Virus record (IMG/VR): IMGVR_UViG_3300043411_000628
Coordinates: 1-42,268 of that record
DNA length: 42,268 nt
Source: a virus
Direction: 5' to 3' (one strand)
The notes under the pieces were generated by a model. It ran no database searches. It worked only from the letters and a program-made list of their open reading frames with translations, and was not told where the DNA came from. This document shows, piece by piece, positions 1-6,173 of this stretch; positions within the stretch are counted from its first letter, which is position 1; every line of letters begins with the position of its first letter. The position numbers were made by a program, and so were the translations under genes.

Positions 1-125
1 AAGGTCTTCGCCCTTTACGATTTGATACATGAGTCAATGATTGAATGCGGAGGAAGGAATGACAAGCCAGTTCAACGAATCAAAGAAGGAACTCTGGACG
101 TCAGCCGAGAAATGGGTGCGGTTTC
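1..125. repeat. Terminal direct repeat, left copy
   Basis: The first 125 bases are identical to the last 125 bases (42144-42268). The repeat holds the start region of the leftward tail-fibre gene (bases 1-30 here) and the ribosome binding site and start of the first rightward gene (ATG at 59). The simplest reading is assembly overlap from a circular or circularly permuted molecule. A repeat this short and this close to an assembler k-mer size is more likely an artefact of circular assembly than a true physical terminal repeat. The unique genome is then 42143 bp. Confidence 0.9.
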
Positions 126-337
126 ACCTCGACGCCATGCCCGAACAACACCGAGCCAGACTGAAAGAGATCGCCGAAGCTGAATTCGCGGAGACGGTCC
201 TCGCCATTAAAGAAATGAAAGAGAAATTCAAGGTAAGCCAAGACATACCATCGTCTCGCTATGCGTCGGAACGGTACGTTGTATTGAACAAGGAACTGTT
301 TCGGAAGGTGTCTCTGTTTTTGCTTGGCGTCAAGTAA
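59..337 (+). CDS. Small hypothetical protein, first gene of rightward block A
   Basis: This 92-residue soluble, highly charged protein is not recognised. It is rich in Lys and Glu, with a likely long helix around residues 25-60. The ATG at 59 is preferred over an in-frame TTG at 41 because a strong GGAGG (49-53) sits five bases upstream. It opens the rightward block, only 28 bases from the divergently transcribed tail-fibre gene. After its TAA stop (335-337) the same frame stays open for another 36 codons with protein-like composition (see the 338-608 entry), so a longer readthrough product is possible. Confidence 0.6.
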   Translation: MTSQFNESKKELWTSAEKWVRFHLDAMPEQHRARLKEIAEAEFAETVLAIKEMKEKFKVSQDIPSSRYASERYVVLNKELFRKVSLFLLGVK

Positions 338-608
338 TGGTACGGAAACCACGTCTTCGTACCTGCGCGCTACGCTTGCGTTGCTCTCGAGTTCGAGTAC
401 GAACATCGAGCGCCCAACGACCTTGATGAATTGAACTCGGTCTGGTGAATACGAATACGGGGACAGCTCGCTACAGGTCTGTACTGAATTTCGTAGAAGA
501 GGAGGTGCAGTGAGTCGAAAACATTGTCAAGCATTTTAATGAAAACAGAGCGTTAAGTGTTGAAAGACAGGTAAAACAAATTAACCAGAAACGAAAGAGG
601 AGTGAATC
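338..608 (+). other. Inter-gene stretch with an in-frame post-stop extension and tiny ORFs
   Basis: There is no conventional gene here, but the stretch is not empty. In the frame of the preceding gene, 338-445 reads on after the stop as a 36-residue segment beginning WYGNHVFVPARYACVALEFE and ending at TGA (446-448). It has no start codon of its own. That stop overlaps a GTG at 445 that opens a 22-codon ORF (445-513), whose stop in turn overlaps a GTG at 510 preceded by GGAGG (501-505) that encodes 9 residues. These chained GTGA overlaps look like translational coupling. Bases 540-608 are AT-rich and end in the ribosome binding site of the next gene. Confidence 0.35.
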
Positions 609-899
609 ATGACCGATGAACAGAAGATGATTAACAAATTGTTACGAGACATCTCAAAGATGGAGGGCGGTAAGAGCCAAGTCTCCATCGGAGACCTTCG
701 TCAGGTGATAAAGATCTTGGCTGGGTACGAGGCATCCTTCGTTCTCCTGATGGCAAAAGAGAACGGAGACATGGACCTCTCAATTGAGGACTTCATGAGT
801 AAGTGGGGGGATGCAAGAGGTAACGCCTTCCGGGTTCTTGAGGCCTACAAAGACCAGCTCCTTGAGCGTGGCTTCATTCGGTTAAGCGGTGAAGAGTGA
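609..899 (+). CDS. Hypothetical soluble protein
   Basis: A 96-residue, probably all-helical acidic protein with no membrane segment or motif that I recognise. A clear ribosome binding site (AGAGGAG, about 596-602) precedes the ATG. Its C-terminal half (KWGDARGNAFRVLEAYKDQL, then LLERGFIRL) resembles a winged-helix-like or small adaptor fold only in a general way, so I give no function. Its stop overlaps the GTG of a tiny membrane protein. Confidence 0.6.
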   Translation: MTDEQKMINKLLRDISKMEGGKSQVSIGDLRQVIKILAGYEASFVLLMAKENGDMDLSIEDFMSKWGDARGNAFRVLEAYKDQLLERGFIRLSGEE

Positions 900-967
900 G
901 AGACCTATTCGACATAACCTGGCCGCCAGTTCTTCTCATGGTAATCGTGTATATCCTAGCGCGTTAA
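896..967 (+). CDS. Tiny predicted membrane protein (23 aa)
   Basis: GTG at 896 overlaps the preceding stop (GTGA), suggesting translational coupling. The 23-residue product has a charged N-terminus (MRDLFDITW) followed by one continuous hydrophobic stretch (PPVLLMVIVYILA) ending in Arg, so it could span the membrane once. Its place ahead of an exported protein, a membrane glycosyltransferase and a lysin would suit a holin-like or membrane-partner role, but that is inference only. Confidence 0.4.
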   Translation: MRDLFDITWPPVLLMVIVYILAR

Positions 968-1021
968 TGCCTTGAAGATCCGTTCAACGCAGGTATTGTT
1001 TCACCATAATGGAGGTTCTCT

Positions 1022-1408
1022 ATGCGTTTCGTTTTAGCTCTTTTGATGCTTCTTTGCTTTACACAAGAAAGTAAGGCCGGTGCCCAGTTCACAATTCAGA
1101 ACATGGTCTACGAGGACTTGGTCCCACGTACAATGGTCGGGCTCTCGATCGACCAGAAGATCGAAGACAAGCTCTTCATTAGCGGTTGGGCTGGTCTTGG
1201 ATCGCGTCCAGATAAGGTCGAGAAGGATGAATCAAAGCACTGGTCTTCGATGAAGCTTGGTCTTGATTACCGATTCGAGCGCATCTCTTTTGGCGGCGGT
1301 GTCCAGATGAACGCTGTGAGCGAAGACTGGGAGACGTTCTATCCCCAGATCGCTGACGCGGATAAGGAATACGCAGGCTACCTCAAGATGTCGATCAAGC
1401 TCTGGTAG
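1022..1408 (+). CDS. Exported small outer-membrane beta-barrel-like protein
   Basis: A 128-residue protein with a typical signal peptide: Arg at position 2, a hydrophobic core LALLMLLCF, and a likely cleavage after SKA near residue 19. The mature part has alternating amphipathic strands (for example MVGLSIDQKI, LFISGWAGLG, MKLGLDYRF, ISFGGGVQM) and ends in an aromatic residue (KLW), a common outer-membrane barrel signature. At about 109 mature residues it is short for a barrel, so it may oligomerise or be periplasmic. GGAGG lies just upstream of the ATG, and the glycosyltransferase gene starts six bases after its stop, so the two are probably co-expressed. A surface-changing role such as superinfection exclusion or glycan export is speculative. 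Confidence 0.6.
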   Translation: MRFVLALLMLLCFTQESKAGAQFTIQNMVYEDLVPRTMVGLSIDQKIEDKLFISGWAGLGSRPDKVEKDESKHWSSMKLGLDYRFERISFGGGVQMNAVSEDWETFYPQIADADKEYAGYLKMSIKLW

Positions 1409-1413
1409 GTTCA

Positions 1414-2925
1414 ATGTATCTTCCAAAGCCACCATCATCTGAACAGAAGTTCAGCTATCTGGAGCAGAATAAATCCCTGTTCTATGGCTGGGGACTCTTG
1501 TCCTTTGTGGCCCTTCTATCGGGGATGGTGGCTTTCTCTCTTCATAGCCACTACGTGTGGGCCTATGGGATCTATGCCGCGATTGTGGCTGTGTACCTTG
1601 GCGTCTCGTACTGGATCGGGATCTTTGGCCGGTCGTTCAATCACTACGACCACGTCACAAAGTACAGACCCAAGGTTCTGGACCTCATCAAAGACCGGGC
1701 CACGGTGGACGTGTACCTTCCGAGCTGTGGTGAGCCGATAGAGATCCTTGAGAACACGTACAAGTGGGTTCGCGGTCTTGATTGGCCAGAGGGCCAGCTT
1801 CATATCTACGTTCTCGACGACTCTGGCCGGAAAGAAGTGGCCCTTCTTTGTGACAAGTACGAGTTTGAGTACATCTCTCGTCCGAATAAGGGCGAACTCA
1901 AGAAGGCCGGGAACATTCGTTACGCCTTCCCGAAGACGAACGGGAACTTCATCCTGATTTTGGATGCAGACTTTTGTCCAAGACCGGACATGATTCAGGA
2001 GATGATCGGTTACTTCTCTGACGAGAAGACGGCCATCGTTCAAACGCCTCAGTATTTTGAAGTGACGGAGGATCAGACATGGATCGAGAAGGGGGCAGGC
2101 TACGTCCAGGAACTATTCTACCGGATGGTCCAGGTGAATCGGGACACGTGGGGAGCGTCGATTTGCGTGGGGACGTGCGCCATGTATCGAAGAGCGGCCC
2201 TGGCCCCGCACGGTGGGACGTATCCGATAGCGTACAGCGAGGACCTGCACACCGGCTGGCAAGCCCTGGTGGATGGGTGGAAAGTGAAATACCTTCCGCT
2301 CAATTTATCAATGGGCCTGTGCCCAGACTCAATGAGCGGGTACTGGATTCAGCAGACCAGGTGGTGCATGGGGTCGACATCTCTTCTGACCTCAAAGAAG
2401 TTCTGGAGTAGCAAACTCACCTTCATGCAAAGGCTCTGCTACCTGTCCGGGATGTTTTACTACATCGCTACAGCGCTCAGCGTTATACTCACTCCGCTCC
2501 CATCTTTGATTGTGGTCTGGTTCTTTCCGGAAAATGTGTTCTGGTTTAATTACCTGTTTTCCGTCCCATCTTTCTTATTCGGCGTGCTGATCGTTTCTTT
2601 GTGGGGACGCCACCGTTTCGGTGCATACGTTCTCAGCGCACGGCAGGTGAGCTATTACGCGCATCTGGCTGCCCTCTGGGAGAAGACGAAAGGGAACATC
2701 ATTCCGTGGGTTCCGACCGGGAACTCAGGCCAGGTGAAGGGGTCGGTCCTTTACCAGCGGATCAAGGTCTTCATGTTCTGGTGGGTGTCCATCGTCACTG
2801 GTCTTGGTTTTGCCGGTGCGTTCTTTCACATGGACTCGCTTTTCGATTATGATTTCTACCCGATGCTGTTCTTCACGGGACTGCATTACTGGGTTTCAAT
2901 GCGTTGTTTTAGCCAGGAGGCATAA
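1414..2925 (+). CDS. Cellulose-synthase-like family 2 glycosyltransferase (membrane)
   Basis: A 503-residue processive GT2 (BcsA-like) enzyme with every hallmark motif in order: DVYLPSCGEP (99-108), VLDDSGR with D135/D136, KKAGNIR (163-169), LDAD with D184/D186, QTPQYF (210-215), a CVGTCAMYRR segment at 251-260 (the place of FFCGS), YSED with catalytic-base D277, and QQTRW (313-317). About two membrane segments precede the catalytic domain (roughly 22-70) and several follow it, as in synthases that extrude their polymer. No PilZ (cyclic-di-GMP) domain follows, so it should not be controlled like BcsA. It would transfer sugars from UDP-sugars at the inner membrane; the polymer is unknown. It sits between a barrel-like protein and a lysin (1-bp overlap). 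It could modify host surface glycans or make an exclusion layer. Confidence 0.92.
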   Translation: MYLPKPPSSEQKFSYLEQNKSLFYGWGLLSFVALLSGMVAFSLHSHYVWAYGIYAAIVAVYLGVSYWIGIFGRSFNHYDHVTKYRPKVLDLIKDRATVDVYLPSCGEPIEILENTYKWVRGLDWPEGQLHIYVLDDSGRKEVALLCDKYEFEYISRPNKGELKKAGNIRYAFPKTNGNFILILDADFCPRPDMIQEMIGYFSDEKTAIVQTPQYFEVTEDQTWIEKGAGYVQELFYRMVQVNRDTWGASICVGTCAMYRRAALAPHGGTYPIAYSEDLHTGWQALVDGWKVKYLPLNLSMGLCPDSMSGYWIQQTRWCMGSTSLLTSKKFWSSKLTFMQRLCYLSGMFYYIATALSVILTPLPSLIVVWFFPENVFWFNYLFSVPSFLFGVLIVSLWGRHRFGAYVLSARQVSYYAHLAALWEKTKGNIIPWVPTGNSGQVKGSVLYQRIKVFMFWWVSIVTGLGFAGAFFHMDSLFDYDFYPMLFFTGLHYWVSMRCFSQEA

Positions 2926-3449
2926 TGTTCAAACGCTTATTTGATTTTTTCAAACGTATGTTTGGCGGTGAATCTGTAAAGCTACCGAGCACTCTTCCGA
3001 GCGAGACCGATCTTATCGATCTCCCGTGGATGAAAGTTGCCTACAAGTACCTCGGAGTTCACGAGGTCGCCGGATCGAAGTCGCACCCGAAGATCGCCGA
3101 GTGGCTGAAAGGCGTTGGCCAGAATGGATCGGACGAGATCGCTTGGTGCGCTGCGGCAGTGAACGGAATACTCAAAGAGGCAGGATACCAGCAGTCACGC
3201 CGGGCAAATGCGCGGTCGCTTCTCGACGTCGGCACGGTACTCAAAGAGCCAAAGCTTGGCTGCATTATCGTCCTTTGGCGGGGGTCTATCCAAGGGTGGC
3301 AGGGCCATGTTGGATTCCTCGAGAAGGTTTCACCTGATGGAAAGATGGTCCGCATTTTGGGCGGAAATCAGAGTGACGAATTCAACTCAGCATGGTTTAC
3401 AGCGGATCGAATTCTTGGCCTACGTTGGCCGGAAAAACAGGGGGAGTGA
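2925..3449 (+). CDS. TIGR02594/CHAP-type cell-wall hydrolase (endolysin candidate)
   Basis: A 174-residue protein whose core (35-160) fits the TIGR02594 family of NlpC/P60-CHAP-like peptidases: PWMKVAYKYLGVHE, then EIAWCAAAVN with catalytic Cys75, GHVGFLE with His128, and GGNQSDE with Asn148. It should cut peptidoglycan peptide bonds. The first 15 residues form a basic amphipathic helix (MFKRLFDFFKRMF) that may touch membrane; there is no classical signal peptide, so release would need a holin. The ATG overlaps the glycosyltransferase stop (TAATG) and the stop overlaps the next ATG. The other lysis-type genes lie in the converging leftward operon at 4715-5632. Confidence 0.82.
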   Translation: MFKRLFDFFKRMFGGESVKLPSTLPSETDLIDLPWMKVAYKYLGVHEVAGSKSHPKIAEWLKGVGQNGSDEIAWCAAAVNGILKEAGYQQSRRANARSLLDVGTVLKEPKLGCIIVLWRGSIQGWQGHVGFLEKVSPDGKMVRILGGNQSDEFNSAWFTADRILGLRWPEKQGE

Positions 3450-3700
3450 TGAAGGTAGTAGAGATGCCAGCGCCAAAAACGGAGCAGGCAAAAGAAGATC
3501 GCATTAAGGAATGTTCGGAGAGGATTTATCAGGTTCTCGCTGAGAACAAGGTCACTGGGTTCATGTTCTTTGGAATAGATCAAGATGGGAACATGATTAG
3601 CAATGGCCTTGGGATGCAGCCGCAGGACTTGGCGCTCGTATCACTGCTGGTTGGGGATATGGCAAAGCACGCAATCTCCACTCGGATTGAGCGTCAGTGA
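3449..3700 (+). CDS. Small conserved-looking phage protein
   Basis: An 83-residue protein starting at the ATG overlapping the lysin stop (ATGA). A longer in-frame ORF from 3392 exists, but that start lies inside the lysin gene and lacks a good ribosome binding site. A charged N-terminal helix is followed by a compact segment (VTGFMFFGIDQDGNMISNGL) that looks like two beta strands with a turn, then a helix. I do not recognise the family. It is translationally coupled to the nuclease gene downstream (GTGA). Confidence 0.6.
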   Translation: MKVVEMPAPKTEQAKEDRIKECSERIYQVLAENKVTGFMFFGIDQDGNMISNGLGMQPQDLALVSLLVGDMAKHAISTRIERQ

Positions 3701-4047
3701 AGACGTCTAGCTGCAAGGCCAAGGGCCGACGCCTCGCATCACTGATGGCAGAAGTCGTCAGAGACATGATTGGCGTTGAGCCGGATGACGTGCGCGTGAC
3801 TCCAAGTGGAGTCCAGGGTTCGGACATCCAGCTTTCGCCAAAGGCCAAGGCCCTGTTCCCATTCACTGTCGAATCGAAGAATGTCGAGAAAATTGCCATT
3901 TGGGCAGCGATTGAGCAGGCCGAACAGCACGCGAAAAAAGAGGGCGGAACGCCAATGGTGGTCTTTGCGAGAAACCGCACGGCCCCATACGTTTGCATCC
4001 CTTTGTCCGCACTGAAGGGGATCTACAATGTTCCCAAAAATATCTAG
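3697..4047 (+). CDS. PD-(D/E)XK family nuclease (resolvase-like)
   Basis: A 116-residue protein with a compact PD-(D/E)XK core: GSD with Asp43, then FTVESK with Glu59 and Lys61, a following helix AIWAAIEQAEQHAK with Gln74, and a strand pair (TPMVVFARN). This matches the small phage endonuclease/Holliday-junction-resolvase type often found in podovirus genomes, where it trims or resolves branched DNA before packaging. The GTG start at 3697 overlaps the previous stop. The 3' end overlaps an HNH nuclease gene by 20 bp, so two different small nucleases are made from adjacent coupled genes. Confidence 0.75.
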   Translation: MKTSSCKAKGRRLASLMAEVVRDMIGVEPDDVRVTPSGVQGSDIQLSPKAKALFPFTVESKNVEKIAIWAAIEQAEQHAKKEGGTPMVVFARNRTAPYVCIPLSALKGIYNVPKNI

Positions 4048-4300
4048 GCTTGAGAGCCAGGCGAACCTGGATCTCATACGAAGGATGCCGTGCGAGGTGT
4101 GCGCAGTGACGCCAGTTGAATGTCATCACTGGAAAACGAAGGGTGCTGGTGGAGGGGATGATCTACATAACCTTCACCCGCTCTGCATCGTGCATCACCG
4201 TCAGTTCCACCAGCTCGGCGCGAAAACATTTTGGAAGAAATACGGAGAGGCCATCACATGGTACCGGGAGAGGAAGAAGCTGCCGCCAGCGAAAGTCTAG
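4028..4300 (+). CDS. HNH-type nuclease
   Basis: A 90-residue protein with zinc-binding pairs CEVC (22-25) and PLC-x2-HH (53-57), the catalytic ECHHWKTKGAGGGDD block (His33/His34, Asp44/45), Asn48 and His61. This is the phage form of the HNH fold, which cleaves DNA with one metal. It is free-standing with no intron or intein flanks, so a role in genome processing or packaging is likelier than homing. It overlaps the PD-(D/E)XK gene upstream and the coiled-coil gene downstream. Confidence 0.8.
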   Translation: MFPKISRLESQANLDLIRRMPCEVCAVTPVECHHWKTKGAGGGDDLHNLHPLCIVHHRQFHQLGAKTFWKKYGEAITWYRERKKLPPAKV

Positions 4301-4482
4301 AGCGCATTCAGGAGTTATTGGCCAGGAAGGAACGCGCTCAAGAGAAGCTTGCCATTGCGAACAGAACACTGTTTGAAGCGAAAGAAGACAGGGACAACCT
4401 TCTGCTCAGTATTTACGCGATAGACCATCAAATAGAGCTGTTGCAGGATGGGCAGCTTCCGATGTTTGGAGATGACGAATGA
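4258..4482 (+). CDS. Small coiled-coil protein
   Basis: A 74-residue, Glu/Arg/Ala-rich protein predicted to be one long coiled coil (residues 8-62), ending in an acidic tail (MFGDDE). I chose the ATG at 4258, preceded by GGAGAGG at the right distance, over an upstream in-frame start at 4231 lying deeper in the HNH gene. Function unknown. Its stop overlaps the next ATG (ATGA). Confidence 0.55.
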   Translation: MVPGEEEAAASESLERIQELLARKERAQEKLAIANRTLFEAKEDRDNLLLSIYAIDHQIELLQDGQLPMFGDDE

Positions 4483-4718
4483 GTCCGATCCAGTTTGCAG
4501 CCGTGCTTTATGACGTTCGAACAAAGAGAGATGGCGGTGGGCGCATTCAGCTCGACTTCGGTGTTGATGCTTTGCCAGCGATCTTAGAACTCCAGAAACT
4601 CAATGCCGCAGGAGACATCTCACTCGCCCTGGCTGTCGTTCCATATCGTAATCAGCAGGACTCCGTTCAAAATCACGAACGCGTAGATGAACACGGCGAG
4701 ATCGTCATGGATTACTAG
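4479..4718 (+). CDS. Hypothetical protein, last gene of block A
   Basis: A 79-residue acidic protein with an N-terminal beta-rich segment (PIQFAAVLYDVRTKRDGGG, then IQLDFGV) followed by a helix. Its look resembles small phage proteins that bind or mimic recombination proteins, but I do not recognise a family. The ATG overlaps the previous stop. It ends at 4718, four bases into the end of the oppositely oriented lipoprotein gene, with no terminator visible between the two operons. Confidence 0.5.
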   Translation: MSPIQFAAVLYDVRTKRDGGGRIQLDFGVDALPAILELQKLNAAGDISLALAVVPYRNQQDSVQNHERVDEHGEIVMDY

Positions 4719-4999
4719 CGCTGACACGCGTCCCTACTCGTCTTGAGCCACGACTTCACGTTGGCCCAGGACTCCTTGTCAAATACAGTTGCCTTATCAA
4801 GGTCATCGAGAGAGTTGATCTGGATCTTCGAGGCAACGGCCTCGCGTTTGACTGCGCCACTCGTGTCGAGATCGCGCATCATATCGTAGCAAAGAAGGCG
4901 AGACCGAGCGGAGTCGATCAGGCAGATCTTCCCGTCCGGGAATTTCTGACAGCTCGTGATGAAGATTAAACTAAAGCCCAAGAGTGTCTTTAGCAGCAT
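4715..4999 (-). CDS. Small lipoprotein, candidate outer-membrane spanin subunit
   Basis: A 94-residue protein with a lipoprotein signal: MLLKTLLGFSLIFITSC, in which ITSC is the lipobox and Cys17 would be lipidated. The ATG at 4999 is chosen because GGAGG lies six bases upstream; a TTG at 5005 is the alternative. It overlaps by 29 bp the end of an upstream gene for a short hydrophobic/coiled-coil protein, echoing the Rz/Rz1 arrangement. The mature part is longer and less Pro-rich than classic Rz1, with extra Cys residues, so it may instead be an exclusion lipoprotein. It is the last gene of the long leftward operon. Confidence 0.6.
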   Translation of the reverse strand: MLLKTLLGFSLIFITSCQKFPDGKICLIDSARSRLLCYDMMRDLDTSGAVKREAVASKIQINSLDDLDKATVFDKESWANVKSWLKTSRDACQR

Positions 5000-5168
5000 C
5001 TTCAACCTCCCGCTCGGTCTTTGCGTTTTTCAGGCGCTCAAGTTCTTTTCTGGATTCGTTCGCCCGCTCTTCTGCTCGCTTTGCTTGAGCCGCACGCTCA
5101 GCCAGCCAATCGGCAGACTTCTTTGCGGCCCATTCAAGAAACCAAAAGAGGAGCTGTTTCCAGATCAC
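4971..5168 (-). CDS. Short hydrophobic plus coiled-coil protein, possible inner spanin
   Basis: A 65-residue protein with a Trp/Phe-rich hydrophobic N-terminus (IWKQLLFWFLEWAA) and a long Ala/Glu/Arg coiled coil (about 20-60). This is the layout expected of an inner-membrane spanin subunit, though the hydrophobic stretch is short and may lie flat in the membrane. The GTG at 5168 overlaps the previous stop (GTGA). The overlap with the lipoprotein gene supports a spanin-like pair. Confidence 0.5.
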   Translation of the reverse strand: MIWKQLLFWFLEWAAKKSADWLAERAAQAKRAEERANESRKELERLKNAKTEREVEDAAKDTLGL

Positions 5169-5386
5169 TTAAGCATCGCTCCCTTGATGACGGCCAAGAT
5201 CGCATCATCAATCGATCCGGGGATCAGGGCCGCGAGTTTATCCATGAAGAGACCAGCGTCGATCTTCACAGAAAGCTCTGCGTCTGTTTCGACGCCATCG
5301 TACTTTGCCACGATAACGAGCTTGCCAGCCTCGAGCTTCACGTCGTAGTTCGCCTCAGCTCCGATAGGTCCTTGTGCCAATTCCAT
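5165..5386 (-). CDS. Small beta-rich hypothetical protein
   Basis: A 73-residue protein with alternating hydrophobic strands (NYDVKLEAGKLVIVAKYDGV, AELSVKID) and a C-terminal hydrophobic helix (DDAILAVIKGAML). A good AGGAG precedes the ATG. It lies between two small membrane-type genes in the lysis end of the late operon. Similar short proteins occur beside lysis genes in other podoviruses, but I cannot name the family. Confidence 0.55.
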   Translation of the reverse strand: MELAQGPIGAEANYDVKLEAGKLVIVAKYDGVETDAELSVKIDAGLFMDKLAALIPGSIDDAILAVIKGAMLK

Positions 5387-5395
5387 CTCGTACTC

Positions 5396-5632
5396 CTAAT
5401 CCTTTGGTTCAAGTCTTCCTCGGATGTATTCCACGGACGACTTGATTGTTGATAGATCATCTTTCATCGAACTCATCTGCTTCTCAAGGTTCTCGACGCG
5501 GCGTTCAATTGCCTGGGCTTCAGTCTTTGAAGAGAAGTTTCCGAAGGCGAAGACGATAACGATTGCAACCGTACTTCCAAAAGCCAAGGTTTCGGCTAGC
5601 GATAGCTTCCATCTAAGCATGGGCTGATTCAT
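5396..5632 (-). CDS. Small membrane protein with periplasmic-type coiled coil (holin or spanin candidate)
   Basis: A 78-residue protein with one clear transmembrane segment (about 17-31, FGSTVAIVIVFAFG) followed by a heptad coiled coil (VENLEKQMSSMKDDLSTIKS). This layout is shared by small class III/pinholin-like proteins and inner spanins. Start and upstream stop overlap (ATGA). It is the only gene in the late operon with an unambiguous single membrane span, so it is the best candidate for membrane disruption or the inner spanin. Confidence 0.6.
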   Translation of the reverse strand: MNQPMLRWKLSLAETLAFGSTVAIVIVFAFGNFSSKTEAQAIERRVENLEKQMSSMKDDLSTIKSSVEYIRGRLEPKD

Positions 5633-5925
5633 TTCTTTCTAAATCTCCGCATGAGTTTCTTAAAGAATCCACCCTGTGGAACGTCAAACTCAAGACCAGT
5701 TTCCTTCGCCTTAGAGTAAAGAACCGGATAGCGTTTGGCCATCTGCATCAATAGCCCCATGTTGATTTTTACCTTACCCGGTGGGACCTGAACTTCTACC
5801 GTTTCGGCCAAAAGCGGAGACCAGTCCTTAGGCCACTGAGCGATCGCATCGCTTGGCCGGTCTTCCGATTCCATCAGTGACATTTTGTTGAGTTTTCCGT
5901 TGTTTGGAACCAACCACAGTTTCAT
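5629..5925 (-). CDS. Hypothetical late protein with basic C-terminus
   Basis: A 98-residue protein with a hydrophobic/aromatic N-terminus (MKLWLVPNNG), a central beta-like segment (ETVEVQVPPGKVKINMGLL) and a very basic tail (FFKKLMRRFRKK). I do not recognise the family. Start and stop codons overlap those of its neighbours (ATGA), so it is translated with the late block between a tail/surface protein and the lysis genes. The basic amphipathic tail could bind membrane or DNA. Confidence 0.55.
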   Translation of the reverse strand: MKLWLVPNNGKLNKMSLMESEDRPSDAIAQWPKDWSPLLAETVEVQVPPGKVKINMGLLMQMAKRYPVLYSKAKETGLEFDVPQGGFFKKLMRRFRKK

Positions 5926-6173
5926 GTTCTGCCCTTTGCTGCGACCTGTTTGCCGCTGCTTCGCTCCCAGACTGCCATCGTAATTCCCTGACCCTCAAGC
6001 ATTTCACGCACTGCGCGGTAAGTAGCAAACGTGAACTTCCCACTGGCGCCTATGATCTCACAAGTTTCGCCACGACGAAGGACCGTACAAGAGAACTCAT
6101 AGGGATCGCCGAAGTCTTTAAACTCCGGCCCTGCCCTTACAACTCCGACGATCCATTCAACATGTGCCTTCAT
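5922..6173 (-). CDS. Small hypothetical late protein
   Basis: An 83-residue protein starting at the ATG that overlaps the stop of the large tail/surface protein (TAATG). A longer in-frame ORF reaches 6245, but that part lies inside the preceding gene. Near the C-terminus, FATYRAVREMLEGQGITMAV then WER looks like a helix and strand. Small proteins of this size with a similar 'helix, then WER' ending occur beside podovirus tail genes, but that is a weak impression and I give no function. Confidence 0.5.
   Translation of the reverse strand: MKAHVEWIVGVVRAGPEFKDFGDPYEFSCTVLRRGETCEIIGASGKFTFATYRAVREMLEGQGITMAVWERSSGKQVAAKGRT

Noticed and set aside
4028-4300. HNH nuclease as a homing endonuclease of a mobile intron
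   Set aside because: It is embedded in a tight operon with overlapping start and stop codons and splits no gene.
4956-5452. Overlapping plus-strand ORFs (130 and 143 codons)
   Set aside because: They are antisense to four tightly coupled small leftward genes with proper ribosome binding sites; composition is shadow-like.
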